From Tenrec ecaudatus (taxonomy: Eukaryota > Chordata > Mammalia > Afrosoricida > Tenrecidae), in assembly GCF_050624435.1 (NCBI RefSeq), contig NC_134539.1, positions 43,246,001-43,310,000 on the forward strand: a DNA stretch of 64,000 nucleotides. The letters run 5' to 3'. Below are positions 44,827-56,095 of this stretch, one piece after another; positions within the stretch are counted from its first letter, which is position 1; every line of letters begins with the position of its first letter. Made by a program: the position numbers and the translations under genes. Below the pieces are notes generated by a model. It worked only from the letters and a program-made list of their open reading frames with translations, did no database searches and had not been told where the DNA came from.

Positions 44827-47675
44827 GTCTGACTTCTCCTAATGCCATGGCCTAAATGAGAGTGTCTCACCAGCTTCCCTTCTACAGTGCATTCTGCCTG
44901 TACTTCTTCCAAGAGAAATTTATTCATTATTTTGGCAGTTTGTGGTATTTTCAACGTTCTTCAACACTATCATTCAAGTGCATCAATTATTCTGTATTTT
45001 CCTTATTATTTGTCCAACTTTTATATGCACTTGAGGTGACTGATTTCTTGACTGCAGCTTTCATGAGCATGGAGATCCAAGAAAGATGAAATCTTTGACT
45101 TCCATCTTTTCTGTTTATCACAATGTTGTCTATTGGTGCAATGGTAAGGATTTTTATTTCTTTGCATTCGATGACAATACATTCCGAAGGTGGCAGTTCT
45201 TGATCTTCAGCAGCAAGTGCCTCCAGTCCTCCTCACGTTCAGCAAGCAAAGTTGTGTCATCTGCACACGACGGGTCGTTAGTAAGCCTTCCTCTAATGCT
45301 GATGCCACAGTCTTCTGCAGAGTCCCCTTTCCTGAATTATTGGCTCAGCATGCAGACTGAAGAAGCATGGTGAAAGAAAGCACACCTTTCATGTCATTAA
45401 AAACATGCAGCAGTCCCTCTTCTTTTTCAAATGACTTGTTTTGGTGTATGTACAAGTTCCACATGAGCACAAAGAAGTGTTCTGAAATTCTCTTTCTTTT
45501 CAATGTTATCCATAGTTTGTTGTGAGTCGCACAGTCCAATGTCTTAAAAAATTTTGTTGGAATTTCTTTGAAATGCCTTTATTATTTTCACATAGTTTAT
45601 CATTTTATTGTCTTTACATAGACAGTAAAACAGGTGAAACCATTTGTCTGATATTCTCCACCAATATTCATCCAACAACAAAAATGGCAACCCTCATTCC
45701 AAGTACGTTTCTGAATCTGGCTTGACTTTCTCACAGCTCCCTGTCAATGTATGACTGTCACTGTTGTTGAATGATCTTCAGCGGAAGTTTACCTTCATGT
45801 CGCCATTGACCCGATACCAGTGAGGTACTTTTTCCCATATTAATGATATTGTTGGATAATTTCTGCATTCTGTTGGGTCCCCTTCCAGTGTATTAGGTAC
45901 AAATATGGATCCTTCCACTCAGTGGACCAGGTATCTGCCTTCCAAATTTCTTGACCAAAATGAGTGCTCCCAAGGCTTCATCATCTTGTTGAACCATTTT
46001 AATCCACATTTTGTCAATTCCTGGGGACTTGTTTTTGGCTAATGCCTTCAGTTATAGTTTGAACTTTTCCAAGACCATTGTTTTTGATCATCTGCTACTT
46101 CTTGATATAGCTGAACATTGACTAATTCTTTTTGATATCCGGATCCTGTATTCCTTCCATCTTCTTTTGTTGTTTCTGCAACATTCAGCAGGTTGCCTAC
46201 GGGATCGTTCAATATTGACACCGGAGTCTTAGAGTTTTTTAATAGCTTAAGCTTGGGATACCTGGATGTGCTCTTCCTTTTTGGCCTTCTGACTCCAGGT
46301 TACAGTTCATTATTAGTATTCTACTTTTTCTTCTGGAGTTGCCCCGGTATGCTCCTTTGCTTCAGCCTTTGTTTCATTTGCTTTAGCTACTGTATATTCA
46401 AGAGAAACTCTCAGGGTCTCTTATCACGCCCACTTTGACCTTTCCTTCCTTTCTAATGGCCTGCTTTCTTCATAAATGATGCTTTTGATGTTTTCCCACA
46501 TCCTGTCAGATCCTCTGACCTCATGCTCCACGAATCACATTGCTTCTTGAGATATTCTCAAGATCGAGGTGGGATAAAACTCAAGGTTGTATTTTGACTT
46601 GTGGACCTATTTTAACTTTTCATCTGTTGCAACCAAACTTGCATATGAACAACTGATGGTCTGTCCCAGAGTGGGCCCTCTGGCCTTCTTTTGGCTGATG
46701 ATATTGAGCTTTTCCATCGTCTATTCTCACAGACATAATCCATTTGATTTGTTTATTCCTTGTGAAGTTCATGTGTATAATAGCAATTTCTATAGTTGGA
46801 AAAGTTATTTGAAATGAAGAATTAATTGTTCCTGAAAAATTCTATCTCTATATGATCGCCAGCTATGTTTCTATCACTACGGATGTATTTCCCAACTCTT
46901 GCTTCTAACTTTTGCATTCAAATTGCCATAAATTATCAATGCATCATGATTGCATGCTTGATCAATTTCAGATTGAGGAAGTTATTCAATTTCTTCATCA
47001 GTAGCTTTAGTGGTTGGTGTATATATTTGAATAAACAGTTATACAATTGGACTTCCATATAAATATACAGATAGCATCACAGGCAGCAACATACTTTAAG
47101 ATAGATCTTAAAATATTCCTTTCAAGCATTAATATGATTTTATTCCTTTTGAAATTTTCATCTCCTACTATAATGAAAAATACTATTGTCTGATTCAAAA
47201 TGACCATTATCATTCATTTCACCTTACTTACTGCTTAGGATCTAGATTTTTATACATTCCATCTCATTTTCAATGAGTTCCAATTTTCTCTGATTCAGAC
47301 TTTGTGCATTGCATGTCATGCTTAGCCTCAGTGAGCATCTGCAATGTTTCTCGCACTCTGTCGCGCTCCCATCATTTAGGCCCTCTCTACTTTGAGGAGG
47401 CAGCTTTTCTCCAGTTGTGTTTTGGATACTGTCCAATCCCAGGAGGTCAGTTTTTGACACGAACTCTGAAAATGTTCTGCTGCTAGTCATAAAGTTTGTA
47501 GTGGCTAATTGTTGAGATTTGGACTAATTCTTCCTTGTCTCTCCTTATTCTGGATACTCCACTGAAACCTGTTCACCTTGGGTGGCCCTGCTAGGAATTG
47601 AAGTATCAGTGGCATCGCTGCCAGCATCACCGTAACATGCAAGGCACCACTGTCCGACAAACTGACAAGTGAGTC

Positions 47676-48360
47676 AGCAATACTCCATCACCATCTCATT
47701 CATGAGTAAAAAATGAAATCAGTGAAGTATTACTTAATTGATGGCTTCGGAGGCAGATATACGAATAGGATGATACAGAGATGATGGTCACGGCCCCTGT
47801 GCAAGGATCACATGCAAATTTGTGAAATGTTTCAAATTTTATGGCAAGAGTTCTGACACTCTAGACATTACAGTAAATGCCACGAAACAAAATATGTATG
47901 AATTTTTGAAAGGAAAGCCAATTTGCTCTGTGAACCTTCATTCAAATTACAAAAACAAAAACAAATTTAATGCCCAAACTCATTATTCTACACTCTTTAG
48001 ACTGGCTATACTTGGTAAGTTGGGCAGTGCCAAGGGAGGCTGGCATGCTGTAATACAGGACCTTGTTCCACTAGAGCTGGGTTCACGGATCCCCAGAGCT
48101 TGAGCGGAATGGCTTCAGACTGAGTCTTACAGCAGAGTGACATCCACTTCAGGGACTTATTAGGAGCCCTGAAGGAACTTTGTAGCATTACCTGACTGGA
48201 CATCTGTATCCTGAGCATTTCCTACCTGCATTGCAACTACTTCACTTTCTTCATAAGCTCTTTGGTCATGACTGTTAGCCACGAGCTCTGTGTGGCCATT
48301 GAAGTGAATATTACAATCCAGAGAGAGTTGAGTGTTGGGTGTGACATAAAGCATTTGGTT
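47676..48360. other. Unrecognised sequence, possible SINE piece
   Basis: No recognised gene. GGAGCCCTGAAGGAACTTTG at 48162 looks like a SINE 5' start in sense orientation, but the rest does not follow the family. Confidence 0.35.
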
Positions 48361-48420
48361 TGAACCTCTGCTCTTTAGTTTAGTACAAGGCTTCACCCAC
48401 TGCACCATGAGGGTTCTTCC
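48361..48420 (-). mobile_element. AfroSINE promoter-half fragment, antisense
   Basis: TTTGAACCTCTGCTCTTTAG, then CCACTGCACCATGAGGGTTC: the reverse of the tRNA-like half only. Confidence 0.6.
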
Positions 48421-48491
48421 AGGATGTGTCCACCCTACCTATCTTGTGGTCATAGGAATTAGGAGACAATCTAGGCAGTGCATGTAGGCCT

Positions 48492-48682
48492 GATGGTGCT
48501 ATGAGGTTAAGCTTGTAGGTAGCGTTGCACTACTAATCACAATGCAGGTAGCTCAAAGCCACCAGCTGTTTCAGAGGAGAAAAGAGGGGGCCATCTGGTC
48601 CCCTAAAGATCTACATCCTTGAAAACCCAATATGGAGTTGCTACGAGTTGGCAACTTGACAGTTGGTTCTTTTTGGTTTTCG
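48492..48682 (+). mobile_element. AfroSINE copy, diverged
   Basis: GGTGCTATGAGGTTAAGC start, AGCTCAAAGCCACCAGCTGT box-B region, AACCCAATATGGAGTTGCTA body. Confidence 0.75.
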
Positions 48683-49126
48683 GTGTTGATCACTGAAGGA
48701 CAAGTTAAGTAAATAGGTTATGAAAATTAAGGAAGCAACAAATTAGACATACACACGCAATAAGGAAAGATCCCCCAAAGAATGCTGATTGAAGAAAATG
48801 ATATCAAGAGGCTATGTGGCAAAATACCATTTGTGTCCATTCGAAATGCATGCAAATAAACACTAGGCATTTAAAAGAATGCATAAATAAAATTATATAT
48901 TTCAGATATCGTGCATAGAAGAATGGAAACCAGAAATAACACATCAATAAGGAAGAGTGTGTACTTGGGTTGAGACTGGTGAATCAGAGATTGAGGAGAA
49001 TGGTTAACCCAACCATCTTCACCTGAGGTTAAAAAAAAATAGCTAGCACTGACATAATTAAATATCATTTACAACAGAGTCAGGTAGTATATTATAATTA
49101 CATCTTCCTTTCATGGGTGGTGTAGT
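48683..49126. other. Unrecognised AT-rich sequence
   Basis: No confident element. The style of 48760-48990 suggests an old LINE 3' end, but I cannot place it. Confidence 0.3.
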
Positions 49127-49335
49127 TTTGAGACCCTGGCTAGTGCACAGGTTAACGCACGCAGCTGCTAACCCAATGACCCCTCGTTTGAGTTCAGAGG
49201 TACCTCCAGTGAAAGGTTGGGCGGTCTGCTGTGGGAAAACCAGCCACGGAGCACCCCATGGCGCACAGTTCTACTCTGATGCCCAAGGGGCCACCACGTG
49301 TCTGAATCAACTTGATGACAACTGGTTTGGTTGAT
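49127..49335 (+). mobile_element. AfroSINE copy, diverged
   Basis: GACCCTGGCTAGTGCACAGG start, CGTTTGAGTTCAGAGGTACC box-B region, CTTGATGACAACTGGTTTGG end. Confidence 0.75.
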
Positions 49336-49754
49336 AGTCTGCGTTTTGACATTCTTAGAGTGAGTAATAATTCCAAAAAATATACATTTTTGTTTAACCT
49401 AGTTTTCAATACCCTTATCGCTACATTGGTTCGAAATTCTGTGTTAGAATCATAGAGTCTACCCCTTTACAGACAAGCCCCTAAGCTACGCTATCAGATT
49501 CATTTTTTCTCGCTTTCTTTATCTTTTTTGGCAACATTCCCTCTTGGAATGTTTTGCTCTTTTCCAATTTGAACTCTTCCCTCCACAGACCTGCTGCACA
49601 GCTGTTGCTCCCGTTACCATTGCCTTGGGAACCCTACTTGCCTTTCCCCTATCTGATGCCCTGTTTGTTTCGTGTAACCCATGCATGTTGCTGTCTGTGC
49701 TCCCATTTGGTCGATCATCTCCTCTAGTGCCTTGCTGAAGAGTGCGCTGAGGTG
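49336..49754. other. Unrecognised sequence
   Basis: No gene recognised. It may be a 5' extension of the old repeat that follows. Confidence 0.35.
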
Positions 49755-50171
49755 GAAAAAAAATTGAGACCTTAAATATCTGGAAATCTCTGTATTTTAT
49801 GCCCTCTTTATTAATAACTTGGCTGAGTATCGAGTATAGAAGCTTGGCTTGCAGTTTGAAAATCATTTCCACGTCTTAATTTTGAAAGCATTTCTTCTGA
49901 GCATTATTGCTTCTGACATTGCTATCGACAATTGGATTCCATTCTTCTTTTTGATCTGACCAGGCTCACCCTGGTCCTCCTTCTGCAAACCATTTAGGGC
50001 CTTTTATTTATCTTTGGTATCAAAGTTCCCAATGACATGGAACACTTTTTAGTTCTGAGTTCTTTTCTCTAATAACCGATAATTCTCTCCTCTTTAGTTC
50101 TTCCTTCTTTTTTCTCAAGTTTTTCTTTCTCTTTTTCTAGAATGCCTATTATTGACCTCCCAGGCGATTGC

Positions 50172-50684
50172 TGTGGTAGTTACACACTCTGGTGTCAATT
50201 TGAGGATTCAGAGTAAAGGGGTGGAGATTAGCCTGTCAATCAGGTCACAGCTGGATGACCTCATTTGGAGGCACTAAGGAGATAAATAGCTTGCTGAAGG
50301 CGGGACACATGCTCATTCCCTGTGAGACATCCCTCTGGAGAAGACACATGGGGAGAGGCTGATTGAGGCAGATCTCTGAAGCCAGAGAAGCCTCGTGGAG
50401 ACCCCTGCCAGTGCTAAGATGCTTACAATGCCACTGGATTCACAAGACTTCCCATCCACTGGCTTGTGATCTTCCTGCATTCTGTATCATTGCATGTGTT
50501 GCGTGAGTCTAAAGAGGAATTTATAGATTGGTATCGGATATATGGGCTAATAGCAGACTTGTGGACTTGATCTGGATTGGGCTGGACTGTTTTCTCAATA
50601 TTCAATTGCTCTTGGATAGAAAACTCTTTCCTATACACACGAGTGTCTACAAACTTGTTTCTCTAGTCTACCCAGACTAACACA
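50172..50684 (+). mobile_element. Solo LTR with exact 5-bp TSD
   Basis: 513 bp beginning TGTGGTAGTTACAC and ending ACTAACACA, flanked by ATTGC on both sides (50167-50171 and 50685-50689). TG...CA ends plus a 5-bp duplication indicate retroviral-type integration, most like the ERV-L class. There are no internal genes, so recombination between LTRs has left a solo copy. Relatives lie at 32976, 37302 and 59366. Confidence 0.85.
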
Positions 50685-50749
50685 ATTGCTCTAATTTTTA
50701 AAATTTATTTTTAATCTTTCCTTCCTCTTTTCTCTTTATTAGTGTTTTC

Positions 50750-50860
50750 AGGTTCCTGGTGGCACAAACAGGTTGTGCTCAGCTATGGACAGAAAGCCTC
50801 GTGGTTCAAACCCACCACATGGCATTTCAAAAGAATGGTCTAGAGTTCTATTTTCCAAAA
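50750..50860 (+). mobile_element. AfroSINE promoter half, sense
   Basis: TTCCTGGTGGCACAAACAGG and CGTGGTTCAAACCCACCAC (a good box B) are present; the 3' body is missing. Confidence 0.75.
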
Positions 50861-50907
50861 GATTATAAACAACAACACAGAAAAAAAACCTAAAATCCTT
50901 AAACTCA

Positions 50908-51106
50908 AACCCAAATCTACTGCCTTTGAGTTGATTCTGACTTATAGAGATAGGCTAGGACAGAGTAAAACGTCCTCTTTGGCTTGTGAGACGAAAGCTT
51001 TCCAAGAGCAGAGAGCATCTTCTTTCTGCCATGGAGCAACTGGTGGGCTTGGGCTGCCGACCTTGTGCTGATGTCAGCATGTCGCCCACCACATCAGCAG
51101 AGCTTC
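50908..51106 (-). mobile_element. AfroSINE copy, antisense
   Basis: CTGCCTTTGAGTTGATTCTG, GGAGCAACTGGTGGGCTTGG and CACATCAGCAGAGCTTCG. It forms an inverted pair with the preceding sense half-copy. Confidence 0.8.
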
Positions 51107-51560
51107 GAAGGGGTGTAGTTCTTACTCTCACATGCATCAGAATCAATGGTAATGGGAGAAAAATCATTTTATACTTCCTGAGAGATTACCTTAACGCTAT
51201 ATTCTAACCCTTGCATTGATTTCATTTCTTCTCTACTACTTCTAATTCTAAAACTCTCCTTTTATGCAGACAGAGTCTTTTATATCAAGGCCTACTCTTA
51301 TTTTATCCTTACAATCACCTTATTTATTTCTGCGAGGAGGTTGCTCTGTCCCCTGAGATCTTTTTGCTCTTTGTTGTTTCAGTATCTGTCACATCAAAAG
51401 CTTTCTTTCAAATATCTGGTGATGTGGGATGTTTGTTCAAAGAGCAAGACACTAAGTATTTAGGGAAATGAACATTCTGTAAGTAGACCCAGGACTTGTT
51501 AATGAGTGGGGTTTACATAGGGTGAGTTGGCTTGTGCGAGGCATGAGTACATTAAGGTCT

Positions 51561-52446
51561 CTTCTATTGAGATAAGCACTTACCCCCTACATGACTTTTC
51601 CAGATTTCCTTCTGGGGCAAACATGGTTGACGTTCAGCATTCTTGTTGCTTAGTTGGATAAGGGGATCGAGCTTTCTAGCATTCTGTATGTAGACCATCA
51701 GCTAACATGGAAGTTTCAGTGTGAAATCCCTCACTACAAGCTGCATTCAATGACCCAAAATCAGGGTCTCTAGTTTGATATCTTCATAGTACACACTTGT
51801 AGTCTTCAGCTAGGACGAAAAGAGAGGTCACACTGCCACACCTCTAGTACAGCCTGTCAAATAAATCTCCTGCTTTGTCCCATTTGCACCCCAACTCTCA
51901 AAAATACACAGTCTTAACATTCTTGAGCCTTTCTGGAATTTTGCCATGTACACAAACCTGTCTTTGGACACTCCCATACTCTGTTCAGAATTTAACCTTT
52001 CCATCTGTTTTATGGTTTCGAAAATTTTGTTGTGGTCCCCTTTTCTATCCTCTTGTGCTTGGATGCTACCTCTTTCTTAGACCATTGCAGAGTGGTTCTG
52101 GGAAGTGGTGGTATTCAAATAATTTAATCACTGGTTGGTTTGCTGCCCTAATGATCATTTTAACCATAAAAACACCTATCAAAAGGTATTTTATTATTTC
52201 ATACAACTAATATTTAAATAAGAATAATAAAAGAGGTACACAAACTAAATTATATTAAGAGAGTTTTAAAATCTGAATGAAAAATTTAAAAAAATACCTG
52301 GCAAAAACAATCAAATAAAATATCTAAGCTATTTCCATAGTGCTTGATTGATGTCCTCGTTTGCAGTAGTCTTCACGTTTATCTGTGCATCACTGGCTGT
52401 GAAACTTATTCTTAGCCATCTTCACTATGGGAGTAGGATTCCATTC
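51561..52446. other. Unrecognised sequence
   Basis: No recognised gene or repeat. AT-rich from 52180 to 52330. Confidence 0.4.
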
Positions 52447-52454
52447 CTTTAGGA

Positions 52455-52939
52455 CAGCGGTTCTCAACCTTTGGGTCACAACCCCTTTGGGGGGGTCGAA
52501 CGACCCTTTCACAGGGGTCGCCTAAGACCACCGGGAAACACATATTTCCGATGGTCTTAGGAATCGAGACACCGCTCCTCTATCCCTCTCCAGGCGGGTC
52601 CGCCCACAGGCAGATACGCCCACATCCGAGTACCTGACATGAAGACTGTTACCCATGAGACGCAAAGCTTCAAGACAAAATTTCATTTATTTGTAATTAG
52701 AAACAAATCCTTCACAATATATAATTACCTATTGTTTTTGTGATTAATCACTATGCTTTAATTATGATCGATTTGCAACAATGAAAATACACCCTGCATA
52801 TCAGCTATTTACATGATGATTCATAACAGTAGCAAAATGACACGAAGTAGCAATGGAAATAATTGTATGGTTGAGGGGTGACCACAACATGAGGAACTGT
52901 CTGACAGGGTCACGGCATGAGGAAGGTGGAGAACCCCTG
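52455..52939 (+). mobile_element. SPIN-type hAT MITE, both ends present
   Basis: 485 bp with terminal inverted repeats CAGCGGTTCTCAACCT at the left and AGGTGGAGAACCCCTG at the right. Flanking 8-mers CTTTAGGA (52447-52454) and CTCTAAGG (52940-52947) agree with the hAT NTNTANAN duplication pattern although diverged. An internal hairpin lies at 52523-52559 (TAAGACCACCGGGAAA and its near complement). Terminal sequences and the GATTCATAACAGTAGC and GAGGAACTGTCTGACAGGGT blocks match my memory of SPIN / murine URR1 elements. There is no transposase gene. Confidence 0.9.
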
Positions 52940-52947
52940 CTCTAAGG

Positions 52948-53585
52948 ATAGGCCAATGGAACAACAGTCACTGTGTTTGCCATATTGGAAACATTTAGGT
53001 GATGTCTCTCTTCTCTGAACATACTATGTTCTTTGAAAAAACCCTTCCGCTTCTGCTGAATGTGCAGCAGTTGTTCTGACACAATTATTAGTTCCGTGAG
53101 CACTTCAAGCAATTGCACAGCACAAAGCTGAAAGACAGGCCGGCATGTCACCTTCTGTGGTTGTTTGGAAAGCATTTTTCTCTTTATGTTCTATGTTTGC
53201 TTACTGAAGTAACAAACACAAGGGAATAAAAATGTAACATTTCGCTAAAAGAATGAGTTTTATGAAATGAATAAATAAATATTACAAGCATAGTTTGGTC
53301 TAGTTTTTTTATACATATGGCTGGAATGAACATTACTTTGAGAAGGCGGAGGGAGTGCCATTTTAACAACTGGTTGGGCAAACTGAACCAAAAAGTAGGT
53401 ATTGGTTCTGCCAAAGTGGTGTGCAGCGGCTGAATCCCTCCATTGCCTCCGGGAGAGGACAGTGATAAAGTATTTTTGTAGAATGTTGAGTTTTATCATA
53501 AAAAATAATATCTCTTTGGGAAAAGTAGTTTGGAACTTTTAGAAGGCATTTTTTAATTATTGAAATTAAAGATTTCATAGCCACT
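52948..53585. other. Unrecognised sequence
   Basis: No recognised gene. Several overlapping minus-strand frames at 52942-53584 have no motif. Confidence 0.4.
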
Positions 53586-53683
53586 GAATTTGTATTTCAA
53601 ATTCTGGTTCATATTCTTATAGCTGTAGGACATTGAATTTGCATTTCAAATTCTGGTTCATATTCTTATATCTGTAGGACATT
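53586..53683. repeat. 49-bp tandem duplication
   Basis: Two adjacent 49-bp units (53586-53634 and 53635-53683) beginning GAATTTGTATTTCAAATTC and differing at two positions. The MIR sequence continues from the second unit. Confidence 0.95.
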
Positions 53684-53830
53684 GGGCAAGTTATTTAATC
53701 TCTTGTTGTTCCATTGGTAAACAGGGGTTAAAATACCACTTTACAGAGTTGTTTGGTCCTTTTCCTAAAAGTATGTCTAGTTCAAAAATAAGCACATAGA
53801 ACGTATTTAACAAATGGGAACTTTTATTAT
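53625..53830 (+). repeat. MIR, sense
   Basis: GACATTGGGCAAGTTATTTA, CATTGGTAAACAGGGGTTAA and AAGCACATAGAACGTATTTA follow MIR order. Confidence 0.6.
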
Positions 53831-54169
53831 TTTATTGTTCAAGGTTAGAAGTGCTAGTTACAGTGTTTTCTTTTCTCTAGGAAAAGAAACCAGAAATGTC
53901 AATATCTTTCGGGGCGTCAGGTGGGTGTCATGCAAACCTCCCTCCATTCACCCCTGTTGTGAGTTTCTCTAATAAGAACTAGATTGTAGAACTGAATAGT
54001 GTCTCTTCACCCCCCTGCCCTTCCCCCCGACAAAGTTGCATATGCTCAGGGAAGCAACTCAATTTCTGATGAAGCAGGAAAGTGATTCGCCTCCTGCATG
54101 ATACACAAACTCTCTGCCCAGGGACCTTCATCCTTCTAGAGGGTGAAGGGTAAGTTTCAGGGTCTCTTC
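53831..54169. other. Unrecognised sequence
   Basis: No recognised element. Confidence 0.35.
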
Positions 54170-54900
54170 TGACATTGACTTTGATCATTTCCTCCTTTCA
54201 AAGGCTTTTCCTTTCTTCATGAAAGATGCTCTTGAGGCACGATGTTCATGATGTCATCCCACGGCCCATCAAGCCTTTGACATTAGTATTGAATGCCTTA
54301 AATCTGTTCCTGAGACGGTCTTGAAATTCAGGTGGGATAACTTAAGATCATATTTGACTCTCGTGAACTTGTTTTTATACTCTTCAACTTCAACCAGAAC
54401 TTACATATGAGCAATTGATGATCTGTTCCACAGTCAGCTTCTGGCCTGGTTTTAGCTGCTGATATCAAGCGTCTTCCTCCTTTCTTCCCACAAATGTAGT
54501 CAATTCGATTCCTGTGTGTTCTATCTGGAGAAGTCTAGATGTATCGTCACGGTTTGTATCGACACAAGGTCTTTCCAGCAAAGAAGTCCTTGGTCTTGCA
54601 GAATTTCATCACCCGCTCACCACCATTGTTTTCACCACCAAGACCACCTTTTGTAACTACTGTTCCTTCCTCTTGGTTTCCGATGTTTGTATCCTCATCG
54701 TCAGCAATTATCATTGTCTCTTGGCCGTACCCTTGCTCAGTTTTAGATGGAAGATGTTGGTAGAATTGTTCAATTTCTGTATCACTAGCTTTCGTGGCTG
54801 ATGCATACATTGGAATCATATTTGTATTGATTGAATTTCATTGTATGTGGCTAGAAAGTATCCCATTGCAAACAGCATTGCCCTTCAAGATAAATCTTAA
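54170..54900 (-). mobile_element. RTE endonuclease part, inverted segment
   Basis: The reverse complement matches the endonuclease and linker region of the other RTE copies (compare 61900-62560): GTGGGATGACATCATGAACA, GATGATCTGTTCCACAG in reverse, and an open 90-codon minus-strand stretch (54547-54819) with TEIEQFYQHL and DEDTNIGN where the family has its G-D-W-N-like motif. It is followed directly by a sense-oriented 3' piece. Confidence 0.75.
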
Positions 54901-54902
54901 AC

Positions 54903-55060
54903 CGTGGTGTTGGGAAAGCATATTGAAGAGCCCTAGGCTGCCAGGAGAATAAGAGGTCTGTCTTGCAGGAAGTGCAACCAGAAGGATGTTCCTTAGAGGC
55001 CAGGAAGGTGAGACTTCTTTTCACCTGCTTTGGCCGTGTTAGTGCATTGATCCCATTGGA
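54903..55060 (+). mobile_element. RTE 3' coding part, sense segment
   Basis: CGTGGTGTTGGGAAAGCATA, AGAAGGATGTTCCTTAGAGG and CTTTGGCCGTGTTAG match the last part of the RTE ORF. The junction with the inverted 5' segment at about 54901 lacks roughly 1.4 kb of intervening RTE sequence. Confidence 0.75.
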
Positions 55061-55075
55061 TGACTAGTTCCCATT

Positions 55076-55467
55076 AGCCAAATTAGTTCTGCAACATGAA
55101 ATCAGAAAAGGTTCATCAAGACTTTCCTCTTCAATCTGTTTTATAGATAAAGGATAAGAACTAAAGAAGTGTTTGTCTTGAAAAAAAAATTGACACGATA
55201 AAATCCAAATCCTCTGACTTGTTACATCTGTGACTTGTTACACCTCATCCTATACCTTCAAAATATTATTAATCATATATATTATATAGTTTTTGCCTGA
55301 ATCTGATGTGTAAAGAATTTTTATTCCATATATAGATAAATCATAGCTATTTTCCATCTTTAAGTTCTGGTAGTAGTTAAGAAATAGTTTTCTCCAAATT
55401 AATTCATTCACAAATTTATCAAAGAGTGAAGATGTCATATAGATCAAGTGACACCCTTTAAATGATT
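55076..55467. other. Unrecognised AT-rich sequence
   Basis: No recognised element. Confidence 0.35.
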
Positions 55468-55945
55468 TAATTAAAAAATCATTTTATTGGGGGCCTTTAC
55501 AGCTCTTATAATAATCCATACATCAATTGTATCAAGCAAACTTGTACATATGTTGTCATCATCATTTCTAAAACACTTTCTTTCTACTTGAGCCCTTGGT
55601 ATCAGCTCCTCTTTTCCCCTCTCCCCTCATCCCTCCCACCCTCATGTGACCTTGATAATTTATAAATTGTTTTTATTTTCATATTTTACACCATCCACTC
55701 TCTCCCTTTACTCACGCTTTTGTTGTTCATCCCCATGGGGGGGTATGTCAATCATTGTGATCAGTTCCCCCTTCCTCCCCCTACTCCCTATACCTTCTCC
55801 ATACCCTCATGGTATCGCTACTCTCATTATTGGTCCCAAGGGGTTTATCTGTCCTGGATTCTGTGTGGCGAGACCTCTTACCTATACCAGTGTACATGTT
55901 CTGGTCTTGCCAGATTTGTAAGAGAGAACTGGGGTAATGATAGTG
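55468..55945 (-). mobile_element. L1 3' end, antisense
   Basis: AATCATTTTATTGGGGGCCT, TCATTTCTAAAACACTTTC and GACCTTGATAATTTATAAAT correspond to the reverse L1 3' UTR. It is truncated before the tandem-unit region. Confidence 0.85.
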
Positions 55946-55989
55946 ATTCTGGGGCAGGGAGTGGGGAGGGGAGAGAGAGAGACATTACA

Positions 55990-56095
55990 GAATTGATGTG
56001 GGGGTGATTATACAATTAGTTCTTCTTGATATGATTGAATGATTAAATTATATCATATGTAAATCACTTGCCAATAAAACTGTTGAACAATAGAG
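55990..56095 (+). mobile_element. L1-like 3' terminus (second subfamily), sense
   Basis: GATATGATTGAATGATTAAA and TTGCCAATAAAACTGTTGAA match the end of the copy at 36450. It lies tail-out right after the antisense L1, so two L1 5'-truncation points meet here. Confidence 0.65.

Larger units (their letters stand above)
44303..47675 (-). mobile_element. Nearly full-length RTE-clade LINE, antisense
   Basis: Reading the minus strand, it runs from a 5' end at about 47675 (compare the 5' end of the copy at 33065), through the endonuclease and RT regions, to the 3' UTR at 44303 (CAGCAGAACGAAACACTGCC is the reverse of the terminal block). After subtracting a SINE and a microsatellite the length is about 3.1 kb, as expected for RTE/BovB elements of about 3.2-3.3 kb. 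The single ORF is broken by many stops. Recognisable pieces on the plus strand include GTTGTGTCATCTGCACACGA (reverse of the catalytic region) and TTTTGTCAATTCCTGGGGAC (reverse of the 'APGIDG'-like region). Confidence 0.85.
49755..51560 (+). repeat. Old interspersed repeat cut by LTR and SINEs
   Basis: The segments TTGGCTGAGTATCGAGTATA, CTAGAATGCCTATTATTGAC, ATATCTGGTGATGTGGGATG and GAGCAAGACACTAAG occur in the order I know from an old repeat shared with other placental mammals; I cannot name the family. It is interrupted by a solo LTR at 50172-50684 and two SINE copies at 50750-51106, and can be read across both. Confidence 0.45.

Noticed and set aside
48162..48420. Single AfroSINE spanning both ends
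   Set aside because: The left end looks sense and the right end antisense, and the middle does not match the family. Only the antisense promoter fragment is reported.
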